This document shows, piece by piece, positions 8,285 through 16,972 of a DNA stretch of 64,000 nucleotides; positions within the stretch are counted from its first letter, which is position 1, and every line of letters begins with the position of its first letter. This DNA comes from Bradyrhizobium agreste. GTDB taxonomy: Bacteria > Pseudomonadota > Alphaproteobacteria > Rhizobiales > Xanthobacteraceae. A program made the position numbers and the translations under genes. The stretch spans positions 1 through 64,000 of the forward strand of contig NZ_JACCHP010000023.1 in NCBI RefSeq assembly GCF_016031625.1, written 5' to 3'. The notes beneath the pieces are model-generated. The model searched no databases, was not told the origin of the DNA, and worked only from the letters and a program-made list of their open reading frames with translations.

Positions 8285-9199
8285 ATGACCGAACCCGCTT
8301 ATGTCGCGGTGGACTGGGGCACCAGCAGCTTCCGGCTCTGGCTGGTCGATCGCGCCGGCCAGGTGCTGGCCGAGCGCCGCAGCGGCGAGGGCATGCTGGC
8401 GGCGGCGAAGGTCGGCTTTCCCGCCGTGCTGCAAGCGCATCTTGCCGCGGTGCAGGCGCCCGCGCATCTGCCGGTTCTCGTCTGCGGCATGGCCGGGGCC
8501 AAGACCGGCTGGGTCGAGGCCGGCTATGTCGACACGCCGGCACGGCTCTCGGCCGTCCTGAAGCAGGCCGTGCGCGTACCGGGCGAGGCGCGCGATATCC
8601 GTATCCTGCCCGGCATCGCCCAGCGCGATGCCAAGGCGCCGGACGTCATGCGTGGCGAGGAGACGCAATTGCTCGGCGCGCTCGGCCTCGATGCCGCAGG
8701 CGAGGCGCTGGTCTGCATGCCCGGCACGCATTCGAAATGGGTGCGGGCGAAGGACGGCACTGTCGAACGATTTTCCACCTTCATGACCGGCGAGCTGTTC
8801 AGCGCTGTCTCGCGCGAGACGATCCTTTCGCTCGCGGTCGCCGGCGCTGATGACGCCGAAGATGTTGCGAGCTTCAAGGCGGCCGTCAAGGCCGCGTTCG
8901 ACGCTCCGGCCTTCGCCGCCAACCTGCTGTTCACCGCACGGTCGCGCCAGCTTCTGTTCGGCGGCTCGCCGGCCGCGGCGCGCGAGACGCTGTCGGGCAC
9001 GTTGATCGGCGCCGAGCTGGCGGCGGGGCTCTCCGGCGCGGTGCCGCAAGCGGGCGTTCAACTGATCGCCTCGGGGCGGCTTGCGGCGCTGTATCGGCTC
9101 GCATTCGAGGCGCTGTCGGTGACCGCCAAGACGGTCGATGCGGATGAAGCCGTCCGCCGCGGCCTGTCGATGGCGGCTGCCGCGATCTGGACGAATTAG
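8285..9199 (+). CDS. dgoK: 2-dehydro-3-deoxygalactonokinase
   Basis: 304 residues. It phosphorylates 2-keto-3-deoxygalactonate with ATP in the De Ley-Doudoroff galactonate pathway. The N-terminal YVAVDWGTSSFRLWLVD is the phosphate-1 motif of the ASKHA fold, and CMPGTHSKWV, FMTGELFSAVS and RGEETQLLG are typical DgoK segments. The ATG at 8285 is chosen because GAAGGA lies 11 bases upstream; the frame extends further upstream over non-coding sequence. The KDPGal aldolase gene follows 14 bp downstream, giving kinase-aldolase order. No galactonate dehydratase or regulator is adjacent. Confidence 0.92.
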   Translation: MTEPAYVAVDWGTSSFRLWLVDRAGQVLAERRSGEGMLAAAKVGFPAVLQAHLAAVQAPAHLPVLVCGMAGAKTGWVEAGYVDTPARLSAVLKQAVRVPGEARDIRILPGIAQRDAKAPDVMRGEETQLLGALGLDAAGEALVCMPGTHSKWVRAKDGTVERFSTFMTGELFSAVSRETILSLAVAGADDAEDVASFKAAVKAAFDAPAFAANLLFTARSRQLLFGGSPAAARETLSGTLIGAELAAGLSGAVPQAGVQLIASGRLAALYRLAFEALSVTAKTVDADEAVRRGLSMAAAAIWTN

Positions 9200-9213
9200 A
9201 AGGACTGCGAGAG

Positions 9214-9846
9214 ATGAGCGTTCCCTTTCCGCCGATGCAGCGGCCGCTGGTCGCGATCCTGCGCGGCATCAAGCCCGAGGAGACCGAAGCCATTGTCGGC
9301 GTGTTGATCGAGGCCGGCATGACTGCGATCGAGATTCCCTTGAACTCCCCCGATCCATTCCGCTCCATCGCGTCGGCGGTGAAGCAGGCGCCACCAGACG
9401 TTTTGATCGGCGCCGGCACGGTCCTAACCACGGCGGATGTCGATCGGCTCAACGATGTCGGCGGCAGGCTGATGGTCTCGCCCAATGTCGACACTGAGGT
9501 GCTGGCGCGCGCGCATCAGCACGGCATGGTGACCATGCCTGGGGTGTTCTCGCCGACCGAGGCGCTGCTTGCGGCGCGATCCGGCGCGTCGAGCCTGAAA
9601 TTCTTTCCGGCGAGCGTGCTCGGCGCCGCCGGCATCGCCGCGATCCGCGCCGTGTTGCCATCAGGCGTGATGATCGCCGCCGTCGGCGGCGTCTCCGACC
9701 AGAACTTTGGAGAGTACATCAAGGGCGGCGTGACCGCCTTCGGGCTCGGCTCCAGCCTCTACAAGCCCGGCATGACGGCAGCGGATGTCGCAGCGCGTGC
9801 GAAAGCGACGATCGAGGCATACGATCGGGCGATCGCGCAGACCTGA
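9214..9846 (+). CDS. dgoA: 2-dehydro-3-deoxy-6-phosphogalactonate aldolase
   Basis: 210 residues, a class I aldolase of the KDPG/KDPGal family that splits 2-keto-3-deoxy-6-phosphogalactonate into pyruvate and glyceraldehyde-3-phosphate. VAILRGIKPEETEAI, the catalytic Glu region IEIPLNSP, GAGTVLT and the Schiff-base lysine in SSLKFFPAS are present, as is AVGGVSDQN near the phosphate site. The KFFPAS and LNSP variants, together with the neighbouring dgoK, favour the galactose over the glucose epimer. It is probably co-transcribed with dgoK. Confidence 0.92.
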   Translation: MSVPFPPMQRPLVAILRGIKPEETEAIVGVLIEAGMTAIEIPLNSPDPFRSIASAVKQAPPDVLIGAGTVLTTADVDRLNDVGGRLMVSPNVDTEVLARAHQHGMVTMPGVFSPTEALLAARSGASSLKFFPASVLGAAGIAAIRAVLPSGVMIAAVGGVSDQNFGEYIKGGVTAFGLGSSLYKPGMTAADVAARAKATIEAYDRAIAQT

Positions 9847-9860
9847 GCCGGGCGACCGTG

Positions 9861-10226
9861 CTAACCGCGCTTCGGCAAAGGCGCGGGCAGTTGCTCGTGA
9901 CGGCGCTGCAAGCGGTGCCAGTGCAGCACGATGCCGATCAGCAGCGCCGGCACGAAGCCGAGCGCGATCAGGAAATGCGGCAGCTGCTTCGGCGAGATCA
10001 AGGCGATGGCGATATCGGAGATCAGCCACAGCGCTGCGAACATCACTGCAAAATCCGTTCGCGGGCAGCGCAGGTAATAGAACACGGCGGTGAAGACGAT
10101 CGCGGGGCCGATCGCGACCGCGATCAGGATCGCGGTCAGCTCCTTCGGCGTCAACGCGTCGAGCACCATCGACGCCAGCAGCCAGAGTGCGGCGAACATG
10201 GCGACGATGTCGAGCGGATACCGCAA
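9861..10226 (-). CDS. Small integral membrane protein, unknown function
   Basis: 121 residues with about four hydrophobic helices (approximately 4-22, 30-50, 57-77, 84-103) and a basic cytoplasmic tail HWHRLQRRHEQLPAPLPKRG. The two halves look internally similar (VAMFAALWLLASMVLDALTPKEL and AVMFAALWLISDIAIALISPKQL), suggesting a duplicated two-helix unit. I do not recognise a named family. It is convergent with dgoA and lies downstream of the thioesterase gene on the same strand. Confidence 0.75.
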   Translation of the reverse strand: MRYPLDIVAMFAALWLLASMVLDALTPKELTAILIAVAIGPAIVFTAVFYYLRCPRTDFAVMFAALWLISDIAIALISPKQLPHFLIALGFVPALLIGIVLHWHRLQRRHEQLPAPLPKRG

Positions 10227-10294
10227 TCCAATTCCTCTGGCGAAAGGCGCGCTATCGTTGGGGCCGGGACTGCGGCCGTCAAGTGAAAATGCGC

Positions 10295-11203
10295 TTACTC
10301 CTCGTCACGTCCTGGCGTCGGGCGCAGCATGAAATGACCGAAAGCGGTGGCGATCGGCTTCGAAGCATCGTCCTGCCAGGCCCGCGCCTCGAAGGCTACG
10401 ATGCGTCGGCCCTGCTTCACGATCGAGACGTCGGCCAACGTGTCGAGCGCGCGTCCGGAGCGCAAATAGTTGACGGTGAGGCCGATCGGCTTGGGCGGTG
10501 CGGCGGCGCCGAGCTCGCGCGCCACCCCGACGATCGCGGTGGTCTCGAGGAAGGCCCCGGTCATGCCGCCGTGGATCGCAGGCAGGATCGGGTTGCCGAT
10601 GATCTTCGGCGAGAACGGCATCGTCAGCGTGCCGTCGTCGTTGACGCGGATGCCGAGGCAACGCGCGAACGGGCTGCGCGCGAACGAGCCGTCCGGATCC
10701 TCCGGCGCCTCCAGCGTGGGGATGCTGCGTGCATCCATTCGGCGATCGGCGAGCATGTTGGTGCGGTTGGCGCCGATCATGAAGCAGGCAGTCGCGGTCG
10801 CGACCGGATCGTCTTCGGAGTCCTGATAGGCGGTGGAGCGCACGAAGGCAATCGAGCGCGTGGTGCGGTAGCAGACCGAATGCGCCTTGATGTCGAGGCC
10901 GGGCGTTGCCGGCTTCTGATAGTCGATGCGCAAGTCGAGGGTCGCGATCGCGCGGGTGCCGTCGAGCGCAAGCTGCACCGCCATGCCGCAGCTCTCGTCC
11001 AGCATCGCTGTGACGACGCCGCCGTGCAGCACGCCGGTCTCGGTGTCGCCGACGAAGACGGGACGATAGGGCAGGCTCGACCAGGCCTCGCCGGGCGCAA
11101 AGCGGTCGAGCTGGAGCCCGCTGATATGGCCGTAGTCGGAACGGCGCCCCTTGATCGCCTCGGCGAGTTCCTCGAAGGCAAGCGTGGTCGGTCTGGTGCT
11201 CAT
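10295..11203 (-). CDS. Double-hotdog acyl-CoA thioesterase (PaaI-like)
   Basis: 302 residues containing two consecutive hotdog domains. The first (about 25-145) carries GVLHGGVVTAMLDESCGMAVQ, the usual PaaI-type active-site helix with Asp in LDESCG. The second (about 170-295) carries AIHGGMTGAFLETTAI, with Glu at the equivalent place. Such proteins hydrolyse CoA thioesters of medium-chain or aromatic acids in the cytoplasm. PaaI-type enzymes usually have one domain per chain, so this is a fused dimer. Substrate unknown. Confidence 0.85.
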   Translation of the reverse strand: MSTRPTTLAFEELAEAIKGRRSDYGHISGLQLDRFAPGEAWSSLPYRPVFVGDTETGVLHGGVVTAMLDESCGMAVQLALDGTRAIATLDLRIDYQKPATPGLDIKAHSVCYRTTRSIAFVRSTAYQDSEDDPVATATACFMIGANRTNMLADRRMDARSIPTLEAPEDPDGSFARSPFARCLGIRVNDDGTLTMPFSPKIIGNPILPAIHGGMTGAFLETTAIVGVARELGAAAPPKPIGLTVNYLRSGRALDTLADVSIVKQGRRIVAFEARAWQDDASKPIATAFGHFMLRPTPGRDEE

Positions 11204-11339
11204 GGGGATCTTCTAGACCAGTGCCGGGCCTCGCGCAAAACCCCGAATGAGCCCCGCACGGGGCGGTTTGGTCTCGACAGGGCGCGCTGAAGCGCCGATG
11301 GTGGGCGCTCCGTTCGTCGATGAACTGCAAGGAGCGACC

Positions 11340-11660
11340 ATGGCCGACCCCGAAACGCCCTCGACCGCCCAGGGGCCCGTCACCATTTCCACCTCCAGCG
11401 CCGAGCGGGCGCCGATCATCTATTTCGACGGCGCATCCTGCTTCGGCCACCACAATGGCGCGATCCAGATCGAGCTCGCCGCAAACCTTTTGATGCCGGT
11501 CGGCGCCGCCGTCAGGGTCGACGTGGTCCAGACCGCGCATCTGCGTTGCAGTGTCGCCGCAGCGCTGGCGCTGCGCGAAGCGCTCGACAAGGCGCTCGCG
11601 ATGTACCAGCAGGGTCAGAAGCAGCCGGTTGCGGAGGAGATACCGGCGGTGAAGAACTGA
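11340..11660 (+). CDS. Small conserved-type hypothetical protein
   Basis: 106 residues from an ATG with GGAG immediately upstream (11331-11334, spacing 5). The recognisable core is PIIYFDGASCFGHHNGAIQI, then AHLRCSVAAALALREALDKALAMYQ. This layout (a beta strand, then a helix selecting residues) faintly resembles the DUF3467 family, but I cannot confirm that. It has no signal peptide or membrane helix and no obvious operon partner. Confidence 0.65.
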   Translation: MADPETPSTAQGPVTISTSSAERAPIIYFDGASCFGHHNGAIQIELAANLLMPVGAAVRVDVVQTAHLRCSVAAALALREALDKALAMYQQGQKQPVAEEIPAVKN

Positions 11661-11701
11661 GATCGCAATTGACAGCAAACTTTCTTTGCGCCACCTTTCG
11701 T

Positions 11702-11720
11702 GCAGGTTGATACGACCTGC
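11702..11720. promoter_or_regulatory. 19-bp palindrome upstream of the Lon/Clp-domain gene
   Basis: GCAGGT-tgatacg-ACCTGC, perfect in both 6-bp arms, about 124 bp before the ATG at 11844. A TTGACA-like -35 lies just upstream near 11670. It could be an operator; no T-run follows. Confidence 0.35.
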
Positions 11721-11843
11721 CGGTTGCACCCTCCGTGGAATGGTGAACGTATCGAGCCCTGATCGGCCCCCCTTTGCCCGAGCGACCGGGTCAGCAACGC
11801 AACCACCTGACACACCTGGATCGCTCATGCAGAGGACGAACCG

Positions 11844-13070
11844 ATGCGCGATTTTCGCGATGCCAAGGCTATGGCGCACACCCTGCGCGAATCCCTGACC
11901 ACCAAGGCCATTACCATCAGCCACAGCGAGAGCCTCGAACTCGTATCGAGGATGCTGGGTGTTGCCGACTGGAATACGCTCTCAGCGCTGCTTCACGCCG
12001 AACGGCGTGACACGGCGGCGCCGGTCGCACAGCTGAAGACCACAACGGCGCACTATCCAGCCATTCCGCTGCGCGATCTCGTTCCGTTTCCCAATGCGAC
12101 CTATCCCATGTTTGTGGGCCGCGACAGTACCGTCCGGGCGCTGAACCAGGCCTTTGAGGGCGGACGCGAGGTCGTGCTGGCGATCCAACGCGATGCGACC
12201 ATCGATGACCCCCGATTTGCCGATGTCTACGATATTGGCGTCGTGGCCCAGCTGCTCGAGCTCGAACCCCTCAGCGATGGTACGTTCAGGGTACTGACGC
12301 GCGGGCTTCGGCGTGTTGCATTGCGCAGCTTTTCCACTGAAGGGGCTGCCTATCGGGCTGAGGCGGCTGACATCGGCGAGACTGCCGTTCGCGATGCGCG
12401 GGATCTAATCCGAAGCATCTATCAGCGATTCCAGGACTACACGGCAGCACACGGAATTCTGGTGCCGGATATCTGGCTGTTCTTTGATCAAACCCGTGAT
12501 CCCGGACAGATCGCTGATATCGTGGCGACGCGAATGAGGTTGCCCATCAGGGACAAGTACGAGCTTCTGGCGACGCTCGATCCTATCAAGCGGCTGCAGC
12601 GGATCGAAGCGTTGCTCGATCTACCGCAGCGCCCGGTTTCGGCGAATTACGTGGCCACCAAACGACGGGCGCTCGATCATGCTGACCGGCGTCGCCATCA
12701 ATACGCGACGCTCGAGCATCTGCTGCTCGCCCTGACCGATGATGCGGACGCCGCCACCGTCATGCAAGCCTGCGACGCCGATCTTGGCAAGCTAAGACAA
12801 AGGCTGACGCAGTATCTCGACAATGAGCTCAAGCACCTTATGGCCGAGGGCGGAAGCGCCATGCCTACGCCGGCGTTCGAGCGCGTTGACCAGCGGGCTG
12901 TGCTCCACGCTCAGGAGGTGGGCAATCCCGCAGTGACCGGTGTCAATGCTCTCGTCGCTCTCTTTCCAGAAACGCGAAGCCCCGCGGCGCGCATGCTCGC
13001 CGAACACGGCGTGTCGCGCTTTCGCGTAGACAAGGCCATTGTGCGACTGGCGGGCAAAGAGAAAGGCTAA
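11844..13070 (+). CDS. Glyoxalase-8/LON-substrate-binding/Clp-N domain fusion protein
   Basis: 408 residues in three parts. Residues 1-52 (MRDFRDAKAMAHTLRESL...SHSESLELVSRMLGVADWN) match the short glyoxalase-related domain found at the N-terminus of many alphaproteobacterial proteins. Residues about 72-260 form a Lon N-terminal substrate-binding domain (IPLRDLVPFPNATYPMFVGR; QLLELEPLSDGTFRVLTRGLRR; LATLDPIKRLQRIEALL). Residues about 275-405 resemble a double Clp-N repeat (ALDHADRRRHQYATLEHLLLAL; AVTGVNALVALFPETRSPAARMLAEHG). There are no Walker motifs and no Ser-Lys protease dyad. By inference it recognises or delivers substrates rather than degrading them. Its stop is 1 bp from the convergent amidase stop. 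Confidence 0.85.
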   Translation: MRDFRDAKAMAHTLRESLTTKAITISHSESLELVSRMLGVADWNTLSALLHAERRDTAAPVAQLKTTTAHYPAIPLRDLVPFPNATYPMFVGRDSTVRALNQAFEGGREVVLAIQRDATIDDPRFADVYDIGVVAQLLELEPLSDGTFRVLTRGLRRVALRSFSTEGAAYRAEAADIGETAVRDARDLIRSIYQRFQDYTAAHGILVPDIWLFFDQTRDPGQIADIVATRMRLPIRDKYELLATLDPIKRLQRIEALLDLPQRPVSANYVATKRRALDHADRRRHQYATLEHLLLALTDDADAATVMQACDADLGKLRQRLTQYLDNELKHLMAEGGSAMPTPAFERVDQRAVLHAQEVGNPAVTGVNALVALFPETRSPAARMLAEHGVSRFRVDKAIVRLAGKEKG

Positions 13071-13071
13071 C

Positions 13072-14547
13072 TCACGTCTTCGTCACATGCACCTTCGCGG
13101 TCCTGCCGCCGTTCCACTTGCCGTCGAGCGCGCGCTCGATCTGGGCGGCGAGCTGCAAGAGCAGGCCGTCATTGGCCTGCTTGGCGATCGCCTGGATGCC
13201 GAGCGGCAGGCCGTGCTCTTGCGCGGCCATCGGCAGCGAGATCGCCGGAATGCCGCAGAGATTGGCCAGCGGCGTGAAGGCGAAGATGCGCCAGAGATTG
13301 TCGAACCAGTTACGCACATCGGGGTTGTCGGAGATGGTGAGGTATTCCCTGGTGCCGACCTTCGGCGTCGGCAGCGCAGTGATCGGCGTCAGGATCACGT
13401 CCCATTGCTCGAAGAAGCTGCCGAAGCGGCGCGCGGTCGTGTTGAACACGCCCTGCATCTTCGCCCGCTCGGCGAAGCTGGTGTGGCGCCCGGCTTCCCA
13501 GATCCGGATGTTCATCGGTTCGATCAGATCCTGCGGCGGCTTCTCCAGTCCGCGCGCGGCGAGCATGTTGGAGATCACCACCGCGAAGTTCGAGATGTAG
13601 CAGGTGGTCTGCGCCTCGAAGGCGGCGGGCAGGTCGATCTCCGGCAGCGCATAATCGACGTGATGGCCGAGGCCCTCGAGGAAGCGTCCGGCCTTCTCCA
13701 GCTCGGCGGCGATCTCGGGCGTCGCGGGGTAATTGCCCCAGGTGTGAGACAGCGCGATGCGAAGCTTTGCCGGGTCGCGCTTGATCATCTCGGAATAAGG
13801 CTGTGCCGTGGTCCAGAACGGCATGAACTCGCCGGGCGCGGGTCCCCGCGCGTGATCGACGAAGGCGGCGGTGTCGCGCACCGAGCGCGACTGGCAGCCC
13901 TGGATCGAGACGAGACCGGTGAGGTCGGACATGTGCGGCGCCAGCGAGAACACGCCGCGCGAGACCTTCAGGCCGATATTACCGTTGACACCGGCGGGAA
14001 TGCGGATCGAGCCGCCGCCGTCGGTGGCATGCGCGATCGGCACCACGCCCGCGGCGACCATCGCGGCGCTGCCTGCCGACGAGCCGCAGGTGGTGTAGTC
14101 GGTATTCCAGGGATTGCGGGTGACGTAGATGGCGGGATTGTCGGCCGACGAGCACACGCCGAATTCCGGCGTCGTGGTGCGACCGATCAGGTTGAGCCCC
14201 GCCTGGCGGAATTTGCCGGTGAGGAACGTATCGGCGCTCGCGCGATTGCCGCGCATCAAGAGCGAGCCCATCTCCTGCAGCCGGCCCTTCATGGTCGGCC
14301 CGAGGTCCTTCATCAGGAACGGCAGGCCGGCGAAGGGACCCGCGAGATTGGCGCCGTCCTTGGCGGGATCGGCGATCACGTCCTCGAACAGCTCCACCAC
14401 GCCCGACAGCGCCGGATTGACCTTGGCAACGCCGGCGGCGGCCTGGCGCGCCAGGTCCTTCGCCGTCAGCTCGCCCTTGCGGACGCGCGCCGCCAGCGCG
14501 ACGCCATCGTGCTGCGCCCATTCATTCCAGCTCATCGGCAAAGTCAT
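13072..14547 (-). CDS. Amidase signature-family hydrolase
   Basis: 491 residues (487 if started at MSWNEW). The Ser-cisSer-Lys triad is visible: Lys80 in GLPFLMKDLG, the cis-Ser at 156/157 in TTCGSSAGSAA, and the nucleophile Ser180 in TDGGGSIRIPA. The C-terminal half is typical of broad-specificity amidases. It lies 125 bp downstream of the cyanuric acid hydrolase gene on the same strand, so it may act on a ring-opening product such as biuret or allophanate; this is inference from position. The allophanate-specific C-terminal domain is absent. Confidence 0.9.
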   Translation of the reverse strand: MTLPMSWNEWAQHDGVALAARVRKGELTAKDLARQAAAGVAKVNPALSGVVELFEDVIADPAKDGANLAGPFAGLPFLMKDLGPTMKGRLQEMGSLLMRGNRASADTFLTGKFRQAGLNLIGRTTTPEFGVCSSADNPAIYVTRNPWNTDYTTCGSSAGSAAMVAAGVVPIAHATDGGGSIRIPAGVNGNIGLKVSRGVFSLAPHMSDLTGLVSIQGCQSRSVRDTAAFVDHARGPAPGEFMPFWTTAQPYSEMIKRDPAKLRIALSHTWGNYPATPEIAAELEKAGRFLEGLGHHVDYALPEIDLPAAFEAQTTCYISNFAVVISNMLAARGLEKPPQDLIEPMNIRIWEAGRHTSFAERAKMQGVFNTTARRFGSFFEQWDVILTPITALPTPKVGTREYLTISDNPDVRNWFDNLWRIFAFTPLANLCGIPAISLPMAAQEHGLPLGIQAIAKQANDGLLLQLAAQIERALDGKWNGGRTAKVHVTKT

Positions 14548-14672
14548 GAAGTCAAATCCCCTTAAGGTGCGGCGTCACCTTTTTCGCAACGGCCCGCGTG
14601 AATCAACCGAGGCGCCGCGAGGGGCAGGGTTGCGCCGGGCAGAGAGGTCGGGCCACCCGGATCGGGACTCCC

Positions 14673-15782
14673 TCAATCCGACAGTCGCGCGATCACCGCA
14701 ACCGGGCCGCCGCCGGCCGGGCCCTGATGCTCGGCGCCACCGGACACGTAGACCGCGCCGGTCCCGGCGAGGCCTGCGATCAGGCCGCCGACCGCTGCGC
14801 GGGCGTGGCGTGTCGCGCTGATGTCGGTGTCTTCGAGCATGGTGTGGCGGAAGCCGCGCACGGTGCCGTCGGGCGAGGCCTCCGCCTTGGCGAAGATGTT
14901 GACCAGCGTGCGGCCCGCGGCGGTTTGCGGCGCCGCGCCGAGCCCGACGCTGTTCAACGCCGATACCACCGCCGCGGCGTCGATCGCATCCTCCATCACG
15001 GCATGCCCGATCACACACTCGCTTGCCGATGACGCCGAATTGCCGAGCACGATGACGACATTGTGCATCAGCTCGATCCCCGACGAGGTCGAGGCCACCC
15101 TGGAGAAGAGATCGTAGCGCCGCAGCACGTCCGCATCGCCGACGTCGGAGCCGATCTCGCCGAGCGCCACCGCAACGCCCAACGCGGACGCACCGCGCGA
15201 ATAGGCCATCGAGCTGTAAGCGTTCGTCGTCGCCGTCTTGTTGCCGCGCGCGTTTGCCGCCGCAACGCGATCGCTGGTCAGCAGCGGGCACTTGATCTGC
15301 ACGAAATGGACGTCCGCGGGATCGTTGATGCCGGCATCGGCCATCGCGGCTTGCACGGCCTTGGCTGTCTCGGTGATTTGCGCGGAGCGGCCGAGCTCCT
15401 CGGGCAGGAAGTCCCGCGTGTGCGCCATGCCGATGCTGAGGCGCTTGGCGGACAGGCCTGCCGGCCGCTCGGCCTCGCGGCGCGTGAACACCGTGATGTG
15501 CGGGCTCAGCACGCCCTCGGTGCCGCCGGACATCACGAAGGCGATCCGCTGCTCGACTGCCTCCGGCGACAGGCCGAGCTTGGGCGCCAGCGCCGTGCAG
15601 AGCGCGGCCACCGCGTATTCCCGGGTAAAATCGTTGACGCCGCCATTGCCCTCGGTCTTGCCGAGAACGGCGAGGATCGATTTGGGATCGATCGCGCCGG
15701 AGCCGATCAAGTCCATCAGGCCGGAGACGTCGCCGGGGCCCGTGGTGGCGATCCTGAAGACGCCGACCGATGTTGTACGCAT
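14673..15782 (-). CDS. Cyanuric acid amidohydrolase (AtzD/TrzD/barbiturase family)
   Basis: 369 residues, the family's usual length. The enzyme opens the cyanuric acid ring to carboxybiuret. The three-fold repeated fold is visible with its Ser/Lys pairs: Lys42 (LGKTEGNGGVNDFTR) and Ser85 (VMSGGTEG); Lys164 (VQIKCPLLT) and Ser233/234 (STSSGIELMHN); Lys299 and Ser347 (VYVSGGAEHQGPAGGGP). The spacing agrees with the AtzD residues as I recall them. The ATG at 15782 gives the canonical MRTTSVGVFRI start; an upstream extension runs into a repeat element. Barbiturase is the alternative within the family, and sequence alone does not decide it. Confidence 0.9.
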   Translation of the reverse strand: MRTTSVGVFRIATTGPGDVSGLMDLIGSGAIDPKSILAVLGKTEGNGGVNDFTREYAVAALCTALAPKLGLSPEAVEQRIAFVMSGGTEGVLSPHITVFTRREAERPAGLSAKRLSIGMAHTRDFLPEELGRSAQITETAKAVQAAMADAGINDPADVHFVQIKCPLLTSDRVAAANARGNKTATTNAYSSMAYSRGASALGVAVALGEIGSDVGDADVLRRYDLFSRVASTSSGIELMHNVVIVLGNSASSASECVIGHAVMEDAIDAAAVVSALNSVGLGAAPQTAAGRTLVNIFAKAEASPDGTVRGFRHTMLEDTDISATRHARAAVGGLIAGLAGTGAVYVSGGAEHQGPAGGGPVAVIARLSD

Positions 15783-15939
15783 GAATGGTCCTTGGTTCGG
15801 TGGCCCGGCGAGCCTACCAGCCGTGGAACGGGGGCGCGTGTCAAGGTGCAAGTGGTCCGTGAGCGAAGCGACATCCGGAGCGGCGCGAATGTTAAAGCGC
15901 GATGAATTGAGGTTTGATCGCGCAACGACGGAGGTGCGC

Positions 15940-16058
15940 TCCCTCTCCCGCTTGCGGGAGAGGGTTGGGGAGAGGGTGCTTCCGCAATGGGACAATCCCT
16001 AGAGGAGAAAGCCCTCACCCGGCGCTTCGCGCCGACCTCTCCCGCAAGCGGGAGAGGT
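15940..16058. repeat. Palindromic intergenic repeat, family A
   Basis: About 119 bp bounded by CCTCTCCCGCTTGCGGGAGA-type hairpins, with a middle containing TGGGACAATCC and GAGAAAGCCCTCACCCGGCGC. Copies are at 46386-46500 (opposite orientation) and 59085-59230; a divergent relative is at 54064-54204. Always between genes. Confidence 0.85.
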
Positions 16059-16084
16059 GAACAAGCCGCGATAATCGATTCAAT

Positions 16085-16104
16085 CTAAAGCCATTCCGCT
16101 TTAG
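16085..16104. repeat. Short hairpin CTAAAGC/GCTTTAG
   Basis: A small inverted repeat directly after the family-A repeat. It resembles the CTAAAGCG-type arms of the repeat at 55193-55235. The following 140 bp hold no gene that I can support. Confidence 0.4.
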
Positions 16105-16244
16105 GCCGAGTATCGCTCCGCTGACCCGGCCTACAAGATCTTGCGTTGCCCGATGGGCAAAACACCCGATCGGCGGGTCAATCCGCATGTGCTAAAATAT
16201 TCGTCTTTACAGAATTTCTGATTTATCGCATTCTCCCGGCACCT

Positions 16245-16679
16245 CACCCCTTGTCAGAGGGGCGTATCGCGATCGTCACGAACGCGGGGTGAGCTGTGGT
16301 GGACGCCAGTTATACCGGCGCGAAGGGTTTTGCAGGGCGGGCAACCGTGAGCGAAATACCCTCGCGCATACGACCGGTGTGATCGGCGTACGGTAAAACC
16401 GTGTCGTCCTGACGCCCGGAGTCTGTGCGTCAAGTCTTGCGGTGATGTGGCGGCCCAACCGGGTGCGCGCGTCAGTTATCGGCAAGACGACGGGGGCAAT
16501 AGTGCATCGCTCCCCGGGGAGAGCACGGCATAAGCCGTAAAACCACTGCGCAGGGAAGGCCGGATGTTTGGCTTCACCTGTATGCCGCTGTGCAGCCTCT
16601 TGTAGCGCAAGCCTTCGCACAGTGGACCGTGGGTGCCCGGCCGGCACCCGGTCTTCCCTGCGCCCTCTGACAGAGGGTG
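16245..16679. mobile_element. MITE-like non-coding element with imperfect terminal inverted repeats
   Basis: 435 bp. The left end CACCCCTTGTCAGAGGGGCG and the reverse complement of the right end CACCCTCTGTCAGAGGGCGC match at 15 of 20 positions. Interior frames on both strands lack known domains or a credible ribosome site. I recognise the interior as resembling a repeated sequence of Bradyrhizobium genomes, from memory and unverified. No target-site duplication is evident. A transposase-dependent origin is inferred. Confidence 0.55.
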
Positions 16680-16729
16680 AGCAAAGCTCGGGCGAAATGG
16701 GCCGCGAGGATGCGAAGTCGTGTCTGCGA

Positions 16730-16818
16730 CCGTAGGATGGGTAGTGCGCAGCGAAACCCATCATATTGCCCCGAGGAGGATGCCCGATGGGTTTCGCTGC
16801 GCTCTGCCCATCCTACGA
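16730..16818. repeat. Inverted repeat, family D (GTAGGATGGGTAG... type)
   Basis: The left arm begins CGTAGGATGGGTAGTGCGCA and continues AGCGAAACCCATCA. The right arm is its near-exact complement, ending GCCCATCCTACG. The arms are about 35 bp each with roughly 20 bp between. Non-coding. Confidence 0.75.
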
Positions 16819-16854
16819 GTGCAGGTCGGAGAAGCACAGTGCCGTCTCATGATG

Positions 16855-16941
16855 CGTCATGGCGAGCACAGCGAAGCGACGAAGCAATCCAGAATCCCGC
16901 GCGGAAAGACTCTGGATTGCTTCGCGGCGCTCGCAATGACG
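16855..16941. repeat. Inverted repeat, family B (second copy)
   Basis: An imperfect relative of the 81-bp element at 38886-38966, with ends CGTCATGGCGAGC and GCTCGCAATGACG and an interior CTCTGGATTGCTTCGC. Part of the repeat pile-up between the cyanuric acid hydrolase and tex genes. Confidence 0.7.
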
Positions 16942-16972
16942 AGGAGGAAAGAGACCGGCCTGAACCTCGGTC

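Noticed and set aside
16276..16764. A 162-codon minus-strand frame in the repeat region, often the kind annotated as a hypothetical protein.
   Set aside because: It lies almost wholly inside the inverted-repeat element; composition is Arg/Pro/Thr-rich, and the element is better explained as non-coding.
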